Source: Rhizobium metallidurans (lineage in GTDB: Bacteria; Pseudomonadota; Alphaproteobacteria; Rhizobiales; Rhizobiaceae). Taken from it: DNA of 64,000 nt. The position numbers were made by a program, and so were the translations under genes. The DNA lies in the NCBI RefSeq assembly GCF_014196505.1, contig NZ_JACIDW010000012.1, positions 62,001 to 126,000 of the forward strand, given 5' to 3'. Below are positions 52,802-61,446 of this stretch, piece by piece (the stretch's first letter is position 1; the number at the start of each line of letters is the position of its first letter). The notes under the pieces were generated by a model that did not search any database, was not told where the DNA came from, and saw only the letters and a list, made by a program, of their open reading frames with translations.

Positions 52802-55180
52802 TCATTCGCCGAGCGATGAATTGCGTGTAGTCGACCAGCGCCAGTCGCGGATTTCAGGCATGTCCTCGCCATGTTCCCGGACATAGGCCTTATGCTCTTC
52901 CAGCTTCCTTTCCAGCGCCGCACCGAACTGCGCCGAGCGCTCAGTGAACTTTTGCAGACGCCGTATCGCTGCGAGCGCCAGATGAAACCGGTCGAGCTGG
53001 TTCAGCACCGCCATGTCGAACGGCGTCGTCGTCGTGCCTTCCTCGCGGAAGCCATGCACATGGAAATTGTCGTGGTTGGTGCGCCGGTAGGTCAGCCGGT
53101 GAATGAGATAAGGGTAGCCGTGGTAGGCGAAGATCACCGGCTTGTCGGCGGTGAACATCTTATCGAACACCGCGTCTGTGACACCGTGCGGATGCTCGCT
53201 GCTCGACTGGAGCGTCATCAGATCGACGACGTTGACGAACCGGATCTTGAGGTCCGGCAGAGCCGTCGCAAGGAGTTCGGTGGCGGCGAGCGCCTCCATG
53301 GTCGGCACATCGCCCGCCGACGCGATCACGAGGTCGGGCTCGACGTCCGCCGGGCATGTCGACGCCCAGTCCCAGATGCCGACCCCTGCCTTGCAGTGCC
53401 GCTCCGCCTCGTCGGCGGTCAGCCACTGCGGCGCCGGCTGCTTGCCAGCGGTGATGACGTTGATGCGGTTCCACGTCCTCAGGCAATGGTCGGTCACCCA
53501 AAGCAGCGTGTTCGCGTCCGGCGGAAAATAGAGCCGGACGATGTCGGCCTTCTTGTTGGCGACGAAATCGGCGAAACCGGGGTCCTGGTGCGAGAAGCCG
53601 TTGTGGTCCTGCCGCCAGACATGCGAGGTGAGAAGATAGTTGAGCGAGGCGATCGGCTTGCGCCATTCCAGCTCCGCGCTGGTCTTCAGCCACTTGGCGT
53701 GCTGGTTGACCATGGAATCGACAATATGGATGAACGCCTCGTAGCAGGAGAAGAGGCCGTGCCGACCGGTCAGCAGGTAGCCCTCAAGCCAGCCATGGCA
53801 TAGATGCTCCGACAGCACCTCCATGACGCGGCCGTCGCGCGCCAGGCCGATGTCATAAGGTTCAATCCGTTCCATCCAGATGCGGTCGGTGACGTCGAAC
53901 ACGGCATCGAGCCGATTGGACGCCGTTTCGTCCGGCCCCATCAGGCGGAAGTTGCGCGCCTCGGCGTTCAGCGCCATGACCTCGCGCAGGTAGGCGCCCA
54001 TGAGGCGCGTGGCCTCCCCGTTTGCTGCGCCCGGCTTCGGCACGTCGAGGGCTAGGCTCTTCCAATCGGGCAGGATGAGGTCCTTCTTCAGCAAACCGCC
54101 ATTGGCGTGCGGCAGCGCGCCCATGCGCTTCGCTCCGGTTGGAGCGAGCGCGGCGAGTTCCGGCAGCAGCCGGCCTTCTTCGTCGAACAGTTCTTCGACG
54201 TGGTAGCCGCGCATCCAGTCCTCGAGGATTTTGCGGTGACCGTCATCGCCGCGGGCGTTCGAGACCGGCACCTGATGCGAACGCCAGAAATCTTCAACCT
54301 TCTTTCCGTCCACATCGACCGGCCCTGTCCAGCCCTTGGGACTGCGCAGCACAATCATCGGCCAGCGCGGCCGCGCGCCCGACCAGCCCTCGGCGCGGCT
54401 CTCTACCTGGATGTCTCGGATGCGGACCATTACCTCGTCGAGCGTGGCCGCCATCAGGCCATGCATCGCCATCGGATCGCTGCCCTCGACGAAGAACGGG
54501 TCGTAGCCATATCCCTGAAAGAGGCTTTTCAGTTCCCGCTCGTCCATCCGCGCCAGGATGGTGGGATTGGCAATCTTGTAGCCGTTGAGGTGCAGGATCG
54601 GCAGGACCGCCCCGTCATGCCTGGGATTGAGGAACTTGTTCGAGTGCCAGGCCGCGGCCAGCGGCCCCGTTTCGGCCTCGCCGTCGCCGACTACGCAGGC
54701 GACGACAAGGTCGGGATTGTCGAAGGCGGCGCCGAAGGCATGCACCAGGGCGTATCCGAGTTCGCCGCCCTCGTGAATCGAGCCGGGCGTCTCCGGTGCG
54801 ACATGGCTCGGCACGCCGCCGGGGAAGGAGAACTGCTTGAACAGCTTCTTCATGCCTACGGCATCGCGCCCGATTTCAGGATATATCTCGCTATAGCTCC
54901 CCTCGAGCCAGGGATTGGCGACCATCGCCGGACCGCCGTGACCAGGTCCGCAGACATAAAGCATGTCGAGGTCGCGCTCCTTGATCACCCGGTTGAGGTG
55001 GGCGTAAATGAAGTTGAGCCCCGGCGTCGTACCCCAGTGACCGAGCAGCCTCGGCTTCACGTGCTCGGCCTTAAGCGGCTCGCGCAGAAGCGGATTGTCC
55101 ATCAGGTAGATCTGGCCGACGGAAAGGTAATTCGCGGCGCGCCAATATCTGTCGATGAGTGCGAGCTGGCTTTCGTCCAT
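52802..55180 (-). CDS. xfp: Phosphoketolase (xylulose/fructose 6-phosphate)
   Basis: A 792-residue thiamine-pyrophosphate enzyme. The start at 55180 (MDESQLALIDRYWRAANYLS) is preferred to the upstream in-frame codon because AAGGAT lies 9 bases before it. The TPP-binding motif is GDGEAETGPLAAAWHSNKF; other family segments are YVCGPGHGGPAMVANPWLEG and EGGELGYALVHAFGAAFDNP. It cleaves sugar phosphates to acetyl-phosphate and a shorter sugar phosphate, bypassing part of glycolysis. With the AckA-PduL fusion it forms a complete acetyl-phosphate route. No FNR box is seen in the 70 bases before the fixK stop. Confidence 0.97.
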   Translation of the reverse strand: MDESQLALIDRYWRAANYLSVGQIYLMDNPLLREPLKAEHVKPRLLGHWGTTPGLNFIYAHLNRVIKERDLDMLYVCGPGHGGPAMVANPWLEGSYSEIYPEIGRDAVGMKKLFKQFSFPGGVPSHVAPETPGSIHEGGELGYALVHAFGAAFDNPDLVVACVVGDGEAETGPLAAAWHSNKFLNPRHDGAVLPILHLNGYKIANPTILARMDERELKSLFQGYGYDPFFVEGSDPMAMHGLMAATLDEVMVRIRDIQVESRAEGWSGARPRWPMIVLRSPKGWTGPVDVDGKKVEDFWRSHQVPVSNARGDDGHRKILEDWMRGYHVEELFDEEGRLLPELAALAPTGAKRMGALPHANGGLLKKDLILPDWKSLALDVPKPGAANGEATRLMGAYLREVMALNAEARNFRLMGPDETASNRLDAVFDVTDRIWMERIEPYDIGLARDGRVMEVLSEHLCHGWLEGYLLTGRHGLFSCYEAFIHIVDSMVNQHAKWLKTSAELEWRKPIASLNYLLTSHVWRQDHNGFSHQDPGFADFVANKKADIVRLYFPPDANTLLWVTDHCLRTWNRINVITAGKQPAPQWLTADEAERHCKAGVGIWDWASTCPADVEPDLVIASAGDVPTMEALAATELLATALPDLKIRFVNVVDLMTLQSSSEHPHGVTDAVFDKMFTADKPVIFAYHGYPYLIHRLTYRRTNHDNFHVHGFREEGTTTTPFDMAVLNQLDRFHLALAAIRRLQKFTERSAQFGAALERKLEEHKAYVREHGEDMPEIRDWRWSTTRNSSLGE

Positions 55181-55250
55181 GGCAATAATCCTTTCGATCG
55201 GGCGGGAAGTAAACAGCAAAACCGGGCATTGTAAGGCGAGGTCCCTGCCA

Positions 55251-55916
55251 TCACATCATGCTGCACAACCGAACCCTGCGCGCCGCCAAAAGCTCGATCA
55301 GGCCGTGCCCTTCCAACTGCGTCATAGTGCGCGACACGGTCTCGATCGTCAGGCCGAGATAGTCCGCCATGTCCTGACGCGAGATCGGAATCACATGAAT
55401 ATCGCCTGCCCCCTCCGACGGCAACGTCCGGAGATAGTTTATGATTCGTTCCGCCGCACTGGTTCGGCCCAGCAGCGACAGATGATCGCTGACCTTTCGC
55501 AATTCATCGGTCGCGGCATCGAACATGGCCACCGCGAGTTCGGCTCGCCGTGCCGCCACGGACGAAAGCGCCTGACGCCTGACGGCGATCAACTCGCAAT
55601 GCGTGGCCGCCTCGGCGAAGAGATGATGCTCAGCTCCGGCGGCGAGACCGAAGATATCGGATTTGAAGTGGAGCGAGTCGATCTGGCGACGCCCGTCGGC
55701 CAGAAACCGGCATGTCCGAACTATCCCCGACACCACCTTGTAGAGGTATTCCGCCGGGTCGCGCTCGCAGAAAATCACTTGGTTGCGCGCGAAATTCATC
55801 ATGATTCCCAGGTCATCGATTTCGTCGAGGAGAAGGTTCGGGTGGCTGCCAACCGGGATGGTCGAGGTAGAGGACCTTACCAGATGACCGACAGGTGGTT
55901 GCGTTTGAATGAACAT
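55251..55916 (-). CDS. fixK: FixK-type Crp/Fnr regulator
   Basis: A 221-residue Crp/Fnr protein without an FNR N-terminal cysteine cluster, as in FixK. The sensory domain contains FCERDPAEYLYKVVSGIVRT and DGRRQIDSLHF; the helix-turn-helix ISRQDMADYLGLTIETVSRT carries Glu and Ser-Arg, which read TTGA half-sites. In rhizobia FixK is switched on by FixLJ at low oxygen and binds FNR-like boxes. Seven such boxes lie in this window. The gene is divergent from fixL. Confidence 0.92.
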   Translation of the reverse strand: MFIQTQPPVGHLVRSSTSTIPVGSHPNLLLDEIDDLGIMMNFARNQVIFCERDPAEYLYKVVSGIVRTCRFLADGRRQIDSLHFKSDIFGLAAGAEHHLFAEAATHCELIAVRRQALSSVAARRAELAVAMFDAATDELRKVSDHLSLLGRTSAAERIINYLRTLPSEGAGDIHVIPISRQDMADYLGLTIETVSRTMTQLEGHGLIELLAARRVRLCSMM

Positions 55917-56115
55917 GGCTGCAAGGTCCCCTTCTGCCTGTAAGGGATATGCCGATATGCGCGCTTGCCAATTCAGGCATTGACCTTAGGGGATTCTCCT
56001 GAGGCAAGGAGAGTGCAAAACTTCTGATGGACGGGTTGGATATCGGTCAGGAAGCCGTATCATCGGAGTTTTACAAGATAGAAGAGCGGGACACTTTGCG
56101 ACATCTTTGCCCATC

Positions 56116-57639
56116 ATGAAAACTGTCTTCCCGCGCGCCCCCGTTTCGCTGGCCACCTTGCGTTCGGCACTGCTGGGGCAACGGCAGCGGGCTGGGATTT
56201 ACGCTCTGACGCTCAGCCTCGTTCTCATCGCATTCAGCCTGCGCTGGATGCTCGATCCAGCCATAGGCGGCCAACCGCTTTACCTGCTCCTCGTGCCGCC
56301 AGTCCTGATCGCGGCGATGATCGGTGGGCTAAAGCCCGGTCTGTTCGCGACTGCGACGAGCCTTGCCGGTCATCTCCTGCTCAACAACGAGCTGAGTGCC
56401 GTTATCGATCCATCGTCGGCCGGCTGGAGCAACGCTTTCACGCGTGCGCTGACCTTCGTATTGCTTGGGCTCGGCATTTCCTGGTTTGGCGAATATTCCG
56501 GCAAGGCAAGAGCACGCGCCGAGGCGCGCGAGGCGCACCTCAAATCCATCCTCGCGACCGTGCCTGACGCGATGATCGTCATCGATTCCCGCGGCGCTAT
56601 TCAGTCGTTCAGCGCGGCAGCCGAGAAGCTCTTTGGCTACGGTGCCGGAGAAATCATTGGCCGCAACGTCAAGCTGCTGATGCCATCGCCGTATCGTGAC
56701 CTGCATGACGGCTATCTCGAGCGCTACGCTGCAACCGGCGAAAAGCGCATCATTGGTGTTGGGCGCATCGCGGTCGGCCTACGCAAGAACGGCTCGACCT
56801 TCCCGATGGAGTTGTCCGTTGGAGAGATGCATTCGGGCGGAGGGAGGTTCTTCACTGGCTTCATCCGTGACCTCAGCGAACGCCAGGAGACCGAGGCACG
56901 GTTGCAGGAGCTCCAGACCGAGCTCATCCACATCTCACGGCTTTCTGCCATGGGCGAGATGGCCTCGGCGCTGGCGCATGAGCTCAACCAGCCGCTGACG
57001 GCGATCAACAGCTATCTGAACGGCTCGCGCCGGATGATGGAGGGGCGCCAAGGCGAGCAGGACGAGATGATCCGCGAGGCCCTGAAGCATGCGGCGGGCC
57101 AGGCGCTGCGGGCGGGAGAGATCATCCGCCGCCTGCGCGAATTCGTGGGGCGCGGCGAAACCGGAAAGCAGATCCACGATCTCCGCAAGCTGATCGAGGA
57201 AGCGGCAGCGTTGGCACTGGTCGGCGCGAAGGAAAAAGGCGTTCGCGTCGTCTTCGACCTTGATGGAGCTTGGACGAACGTGCTCGCCGACAAGGTCCAA
57301 GTTCAGCAGGTCCTTCTGAACCTCATCCGCAACGCGCTGGAAGCCATGACAAGCTCATCGGAGCGCGTGCTTCGGATATCGACGCAAGCTCATGCCGAAG
57401 GCCTCGTCAGGATCAGCGTGTCGGACAGCGGCGCGGGCCTCGATCCCGATATTGCGCAAAACCTGTTCAAGCCGTTTCACACCACCAAGCCGACCGGCAT
57501 GGGGGTCGGCCTTTCGCTCTCCAAGACGCTGGTCGAGGCTCACGGTGGGCGCATCTGGGCCGAACCCGTCGACAAAGGCGGGACGATATTCAGTTTCACA
57601 CTGCGCGCGACGCAAAGAACGGACGCCGATGATGAGTGA
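56116..57639 (+). CDS. fixL: Heme oxygen-sensor histidine kinase FixL
   Basis: A 507-residue kinase; the ATG at 56116 is preferred over a TTG at 56107. Four membrane segments lie in residues 20-130. The PAS domain (DAMIVIDSRGAIQSFSAAAE...LLMPSPYRDLHDGYLERY) has the heme-ligating His in HDGYL and the Arg of VGRI that responds to oxygen, as in FixL. The kinase core has SAMGEMASALAHELNQPLTA with the phosphoryl His, then the N and G boxes (LIRNALEAM, GMGVGLSLSK). It autophosphorylates at low oxygen. Its stop overlaps fixJ. Confidence 0.93.
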   Translation: MKTVFPRAPVSLATLRSALLGQRQRAGIYALTLSLVLIAFSLRWMLDPAIGGQPLYLLLVPPVLIAAMIGGLKPGLFATATSLAGHLLLNNELSAVIDPSSAGWSNAFTRALTFVLLGLGISWFGEYSGKARARAEAREAHLKSILATVPDAMIVIDSRGAIQSFSAAAEKLFGYGAGEIIGRNVKLLMPSPYRDLHDGYLERYAATGEKRIIGVGRIAVGLRKNGSTFPMELSVGEMHSGGGRFFTGFIRDLSERQETEARLQELQTELIHISRLSAMGEMASALAHELNQPLTAINSYLNGSRRMMEGRQGEQDEMIREALKHAAGQALRAGEIIRRLREFVGRGETGKQIHDLRKLIEEAAALALVGAKEKGVRVVFDLDGAWTNVLADKVQVQQVLLNLIRNALEAMTSSSERVLRISTQAHAEGLVRISVSDSGAGLDPDIAQNLFKPFHTTKPTGMGVGLSLSKTLVEAHGGRIWAEPVDKGGTIFSFTLRATQRTDADDE

Positions 57640-58264
57640 AGCGATGGTCCATGTGATAGACGACGATGACGAAGTTCGGCGCGCCCTCGTCTTCCTCCTC
57701 GCATCCGTGGGCATCGAGGCGCGGGCTCATGCCTCCGCGACCGACTTCCTGACCGGTTTCCCGCGCGGCTCGGGCGGCTGCATCGTCACCGACGTGCGCA
57801 TGCCCGAAATGACCGGCATCGACCTCTTGAAACAGCTCAGGCAGGAGGATGTTCGTCTCCCGGTCATCGTGATGACAGGTGATGGCGACATACCGCTTGC
57901 CGTGGAGGCGATGAAGATCGGCGCGCTGGACTTCCTTGAAAAGCCTTTCGACGACGAACTCTTCATCACGTCCGTCCGTCGCGCCCTTGATGTCGCAAAA
58001 AAGACAGAGAGACTCGACGCCGAGCGCCGTGGCTTCCGCGACCGGTTCGAGACGCTCTCCGGGCGTGAGCGGGACGTCTTCCACGGTCTCATCGCCGGAC
58101 ATCCGAACAAGATCATCGCGCATCTGCACGGCATTAGCCCGAAGACCGTGGAAGTCTACAGGGCCAATGTCATGGACAAGATGAAGGCTTCGAGCCTCTC
58201 CGAGCTTGTGCGCATGGCCATGATCATCAAGCCGCCGCACGAGGAGGACGGCGAGCCGATCTGA
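57632..58264 (+). CDS. fixJ: Response regulator FixJ
   Basis: A 210-residue regulator starting MSEAMVHVIDDDDEVRRALV (an ATG one codon upstream is also possible), overlapping the fixL stop by eight bases. The receiver has the acidic pair DDDD, phospho-acceptor Asp in IVTDVRMPEMTG, Thr in VMTGDGD and Lys in LEKPF. The C-terminal LuxR-type helix-turn-helix includes SGRERDVFHGLIAGHPNKII and ISPKTVEVYRANVMDKM. Phosphorylated FixJ activates fixK. Confidence 0.95.
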   Translation: MSEAMVHVIDDDDEVRRALVFLLASVGIEARAHASATDFLTGFPRGSGGCIVTDVRMPEMTGIDLLKQLRQEDVRLPVIVMTGDGDIPLAVEAMKIGALDFLEKPFDDELFITSVRRALDVAKKTERLDAERRGFRDRFETLSGRERDVFHGLIAGHPNKIIAHLHGISPKTVEVYRANVMDKMKASSLSELVRMAMIIKPPHEEDGEPI

Positions 58265-58286
58265 CCGGGAATTGTCCGGCACCGCT

Positions 58287-58874
58287 TCACGCCCCGCGCC
58301 GTCCCAGCCGTTCGATGCGCGCCAGCCATTGCCGCCGCCGTGCGTCGTCGATCCCGCCGATATCGCCGATCAGCGTGGCAAAGATAGGGTCGATGCCTGC
58401 GACATACATAACGTTCTGCCTTGGCATCGTTAGGTTTCGGGCAAGCATGAAAATCCGAAACAGCATCGCCGGCATCGCCATGGTCACGACGATGCGCGCC
58501 GATTTGCTTCGCAGCATTCCCTTCTCAAAATTGCGGTCATCTGGCGCAATCGCGAACCCTGGCCTCAGAACCTGTTCGAGAAAGGCCTGCAGCAAGGCGG
58601 GCATCGACCCCAGCCATAACGGATAGACCAAGACCAGATGATCTGCCCACCCGATGCCTTCCTGCGCCTCGGTGAGATCGGCAGGAACGGGTTTCTGATC
58701 CCAATCCACCTCCGATCGCAGGAATGGGATGTCGACGCCAGCCAACGAGACGCGCCGCACGGTGTGGCCTGCTCCGGCAGCCGCCAAGGCATAGCTGTTC
58801 ACGAGGGCATGGCAAAACCGTTCCTCATGTGGATCGGGATGACCGTCGATGATCATGATCTTCTTGAGCGGCAT
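58287..58874 (-). CDS. NAD(P)H-dependent oxidoreductase, flavodoxin-like fold
   Basis: A 195-residue flavoprotein of the NQO/MdaB-like family. MPLKKIMIIDGHPDPHEERF carries the phosphate-binding start, and VLVYPLWLGSMPALLQAFLEQVLRPG the flavin site. It reduces quinones or related acceptors with NAD(P)H. It is convergent with fixJ. An FNR-type box lies about 100 bases upstream, so it probably belongs to the same oxygen-controlled set. Confidence 0.88.
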   Translation of the reverse strand: MPLKKIMIIDGHPDPHEERFCHALVNSYALAAAGAGHTVRRVSLAGVDIPFLRSEVDWDQKPVPADLTEAQEGIGWADHLVLVYPLWLGSMPALLQAFLEQVLRPGFAIAPDDRNFEKGMLRSKSARIVVTMAMPAMLFRIFMLARNLTMPRQNVMYVAGIDPIFATLIGDIGGIDDARRRQWLARIERLGRRGA

Positions 58875-58967
58875 ATCCGGGCTTACCTCCGCTTGTACCA
58901 GGGCGCGCAGCCATCATTCGCCACCACTAGTCTGTTTCACCATGCAAGACGAATGCCGATTGCGACA

Positions 58968-58981
58968 TTGACGTCGGTCAA
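58968..58981. promoter_or_regulatory. FNR/FixK-type box upstream of the oxidoreductase
   Basis: TTGACGTCGGTCAA is a dyad of TTGAC/GTCAA, with its centre about 100 bases from the leftward start at 58874. Confidence 0.75.
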
Positions 58982-59075
58982 GAAACATCTTTGATATCTA
59001 TGAATTGGCGGGCCAAACAAATAGTTCCGGCTGCGATCGGCCTCGTCCAACGCGGCCCCGCTAGGTATAAAACTA

Positions 59076-59192
59076 CGCGAGAAGATCGGCTTCAAACGTT
59101 CCGCTGTCGCTGTCGCCCGCAAACTCGCCGTCATCATGCATGCGATGCTGCGCTCCGGTGAGCTCTTCAGCAGGGCGACAGCCGCCACCTAA
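59076..59192 (+). pseudogene. IS110-family transposase, C-terminal remnant
   Basis: An open frame without a start encodes REKIGFKRSAVAVARKLAVI and MHAMLRSGELFSRATAAT, ending at the TAA at 59190-59192. This is the characteristic C-terminal end of IS110/IS1111 transposases (KRAAVAxARKLAVxxHxM). The rest of the element is missing. It lies between the oxidoreductase promoter and an IS3 remnant. Confidence 0.75.
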
Positions 59193-59270
59193 CTTTCCAG
59201 CTCTGTAGCGCCCACGGCGTGAATCACGGCCCGGATTCCCGTGGCGCCTGGCACGAAATGATCGGAGAAG

Positions 59271-60064
59271 TCATTTTAGCAGATGCGATCTTGGACGGTT
59301 ATTGTCTACAACGCTCACTACATAGCGCTCGAAGGCGCGGAAGCGAGCGTGATCGAGGCCGAAGAACAGACTCTCGTTGAGTAGCTCATCGCGCATTCGC
59401 CCGTTGAAGCTCTCGACGTAACCGTTTTGCATGGGCTTTCCCGGCGCGATGTAATGCCACTCGACCTTGTGATCCTTCGACCAGGCAAGGATGGCATTCG
59501 AGGTGAGTTCGGTTCCGTTATCGGAGACAATCATTCCGGGCTTGCCGCGTCGTTCGATCAGCATCGTCAGCTCCCGTGCGACACGGCGGCCGGAGATTGA
59601 GGTGTCTGGAATTGCTGCAGGCATTCACGCGTCACATCATCGACGATGTTGAGCACACGAAACCTCCGTCCGCAGGCGAACTGGTCGTGGACGAAATCCA
59701 GCGACCAGCGGGCGTTTGCCTTCGCTTCGACCAGGATCGGAGCACGCATGCCGACAGCACGGCGTCGTGCCTTCCGCTTGCGTACTGTAAACCCTTCCTC
59801 GCGATACAGCCGATAGATGCGATTGACGCCGGACGGCTCTCCTTCACGGCGAAGCAGGACGAACAGTCGACGGTAGCCGAAACGCCGTCGCTCATTAGCC
59901 AACTCACGCAGCCTTGCTCGCAATTCGGTCTCCACCGGTCGGTGCGACTGGTAACGGATCGTCTTGCGATCGGCAGATATGATCTGGCAGGCCCGCCGTT
60001 CCGAAAGCCCCATAACGGTCTTCAGGTGCGTGACGGCTTCACGCTTGGCGGCGGGCCCTACCAT
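59271..60064 (-). pseudogene. IS3-family transposase OrfB, frameshifted and truncated
   Basis: The DDE integrase has RWSLDFVHDQF (first Asp), then a one-base deletion near 59621 changes frame at REC|LAAIPDT, after which IVSDNGTEL (second Asp) and NGYVESFNGRMRDELLNE (Glu) follow. Beyond LFFGLDHARF the sequence departs from the family (RAFERYVVSVVDNNRPRSHL) and stops at 59271. The protein is inactive. Confidence 0.9.
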
Positions 60065-60324
60065 TTTTTTTGGAGAAGCTCGCGGAGGGCGGCCGCATCA
60101 AGCATCTGTTCGGCAAGCAGCTTCTTCAGCCTGGCGTTCTCGTCCTCAAGCGCCTTCAGCCGCTTCGCCTCAGAGACCTCCATGCCGCCGTATTTGGCTT
60201 TCCAGTTATAAAACGTTGCTTCTGAAATTCCATGCCTGCGGCAAAGATCGGCCGTCTTAGCGCCAGCCTCCTGCTCCTTCAATACCGCAATAATCTGCTC
60301 TTCCGTAAATCGCTGCTTCTTCAT
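60058..60324 (-). CDS. IS3-family transposase OrfA
   Basis: An 88-residue helix-turn-helix protein starting MKKQRFTEEQIIAVLKEQEA and continuing LCRRHGISEATFYNWKAKYGGM, with a leucine-zipper-like tail (LKALEDENARLKKLLAEQ). This is the standard OrfA of the IS3 (IS407/IS511-like) group. It ends within the beginning of orfB, which normally is expressed by frameshifting. Confidence 0.93.
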   Translation of the reverse strand: MKKQRFTEEQIIAVLKEQEAGAKTADLCRRHGISEATFYNWKAKYGGMEVSEAKRLKALEDENARLKKLLAEQMLDAAALRELLQKKW

Positions 60325-60493
60325 GCGTCCGTCCTTTAAGCGGAAAACTCCAACCTCCGCTGGTCCAACGTTTGGGGGCGGTTCATAATGGGCCGGACTC
60401 TAATCCATTCTGGAGGAAATTCGCAGTGGCAGGTCAGACTTTGTGAAAGCGCTGTCCCTATTCATCGAAGTCCGCAGCTTCACCCACTGTCGG

Positions 60494-61440
60494 TCAAGGA
60501 TTCGGCTTTGCCACCTTCAGCCGGCCAATCTCAATGGCAAGCTGGTCCTGAGTGTAGGGTTTGCCAAGCCGTGCCACGTCGTGATCGATGTCCGGCGGTA
60601 ACTCTGCATAACCGGAGGCGATCAGGATCGGCAAATCAGGAATCAGATCTCGCGCGATCTTGGCCAACTCGCCACCGGTCATACCGGGCATCGAATAGTC
60701 GGTAATCATCAGATCGAACCGCTTAGTGTCTCGCATCAACCCAAGCGCTTCTTGGCCAGAATGCGCCTCAACGACTTCGTGCCCGAGGTCCGCCAGCATG
60801 TCGGCTGAACTCATGGCAATTAGTACGTCGTCATCGACCAGCAGGATCCGCATCGGCCCTACTTGGCGCTCTGGTGAGCTCGGTTCGGTCTGAACAGGCT
60901 CCACGACAAGACCCGCAAATATCGAGACCGGCATCCAAAGCTCGGCCGTCGTACCGACGCCGATCGTGCTCGACAACCGCAATTCGCCCTTCAGCTGCGA
61001 TGCCAAGCCATGGATCATCGACAGACCAAGTCCGGTTCCTTTTCCGAGCTCCTTTGTCGAGAAGAACGGCTCGATCGCCTTCTGAAGCGTGGCCTCATCC
61101 ATGCCGTGGCCCTGATCGGCCACGGAGAGTATCACATAACGTCCGGCGGCAAGCGTCTCGGTGGGTAAATCATTCCTTTCTTCCTTGAGGGCGATGTGAA
61201 GTCGACCACCACCGGCCATCGCGTCACGGGCGTTGACCGCGAGGTTGAGCAATGCCAGCTCGACCTGATTGGCGTCGGCCGAGACTTGCGGCAGATGATC
61301 AGGAATCTCCGTCTCGACGACGATGGTGGAGCCCACAGAGCGCCTCAGCAGATCTTCCATTCCCACGACGAGTTCGGCCATATCGACGGGCTCCACACGC
61401 AGATCCTGGCGACGAGAAAACGCAAGCTGTCAATCGGCGT
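60494..61440 (-). pseudogene. Hybrid histidine kinase-response regulator, 5' part lost
   Basis: What remains starts inside the dimerisation region (LAFSRRQDLRVEPVDMAELV) and continues with an HATPase domain (NLAVNARDAMAGGGRLHI, DQGHGMDEATLQKAIEPFFS, GTGLGLSMIHG) and a C-terminal receiver (RILLVDDDVLIAMSS, LMITDYSMPGMTGGE, LGKPYTQDQL). An open frame from 61396 could still be translated, but the sensory half and phospho-His are missing. The break point, about 61440, is next to the ISL3 end at 61447, so insertion and deletion truncated the gene. Confidence 0.85.
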
Positions 61441-61446
61441 CGTAAC

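Larger units (their letters stand above)
59271..60385 (-). mobile_element. IS3-family element, truncated at one end
   Basis: The element carries orfA (60058-60324) and a broken orfB. The right-hand terminal sequence (TGAACCGCCCCCAAACG, minus strand, ending near 60385) fits the TGAACCGCCCC type of IS3/IS407 ends. The left end is missing: orfB departs from the family sequence at about 59340 and no matching terminal repeat is found. Confidence 0.8.

Noticed and set aside
54107..55234. Plus-strand frame of 375 codons opposite phosphoketolase
   Set aside because: Antisense shadow of xfp, whose motifs are unmistakable.
55917..56115. FixJ-binding site or FNR box in the fixK-fixL divergent region
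   Set aside because: TTGACCTTAGGGGA has only one half-site and no clear FixJ consensus could be matched; fixK control by FixJ is expected from the family but not shown here.
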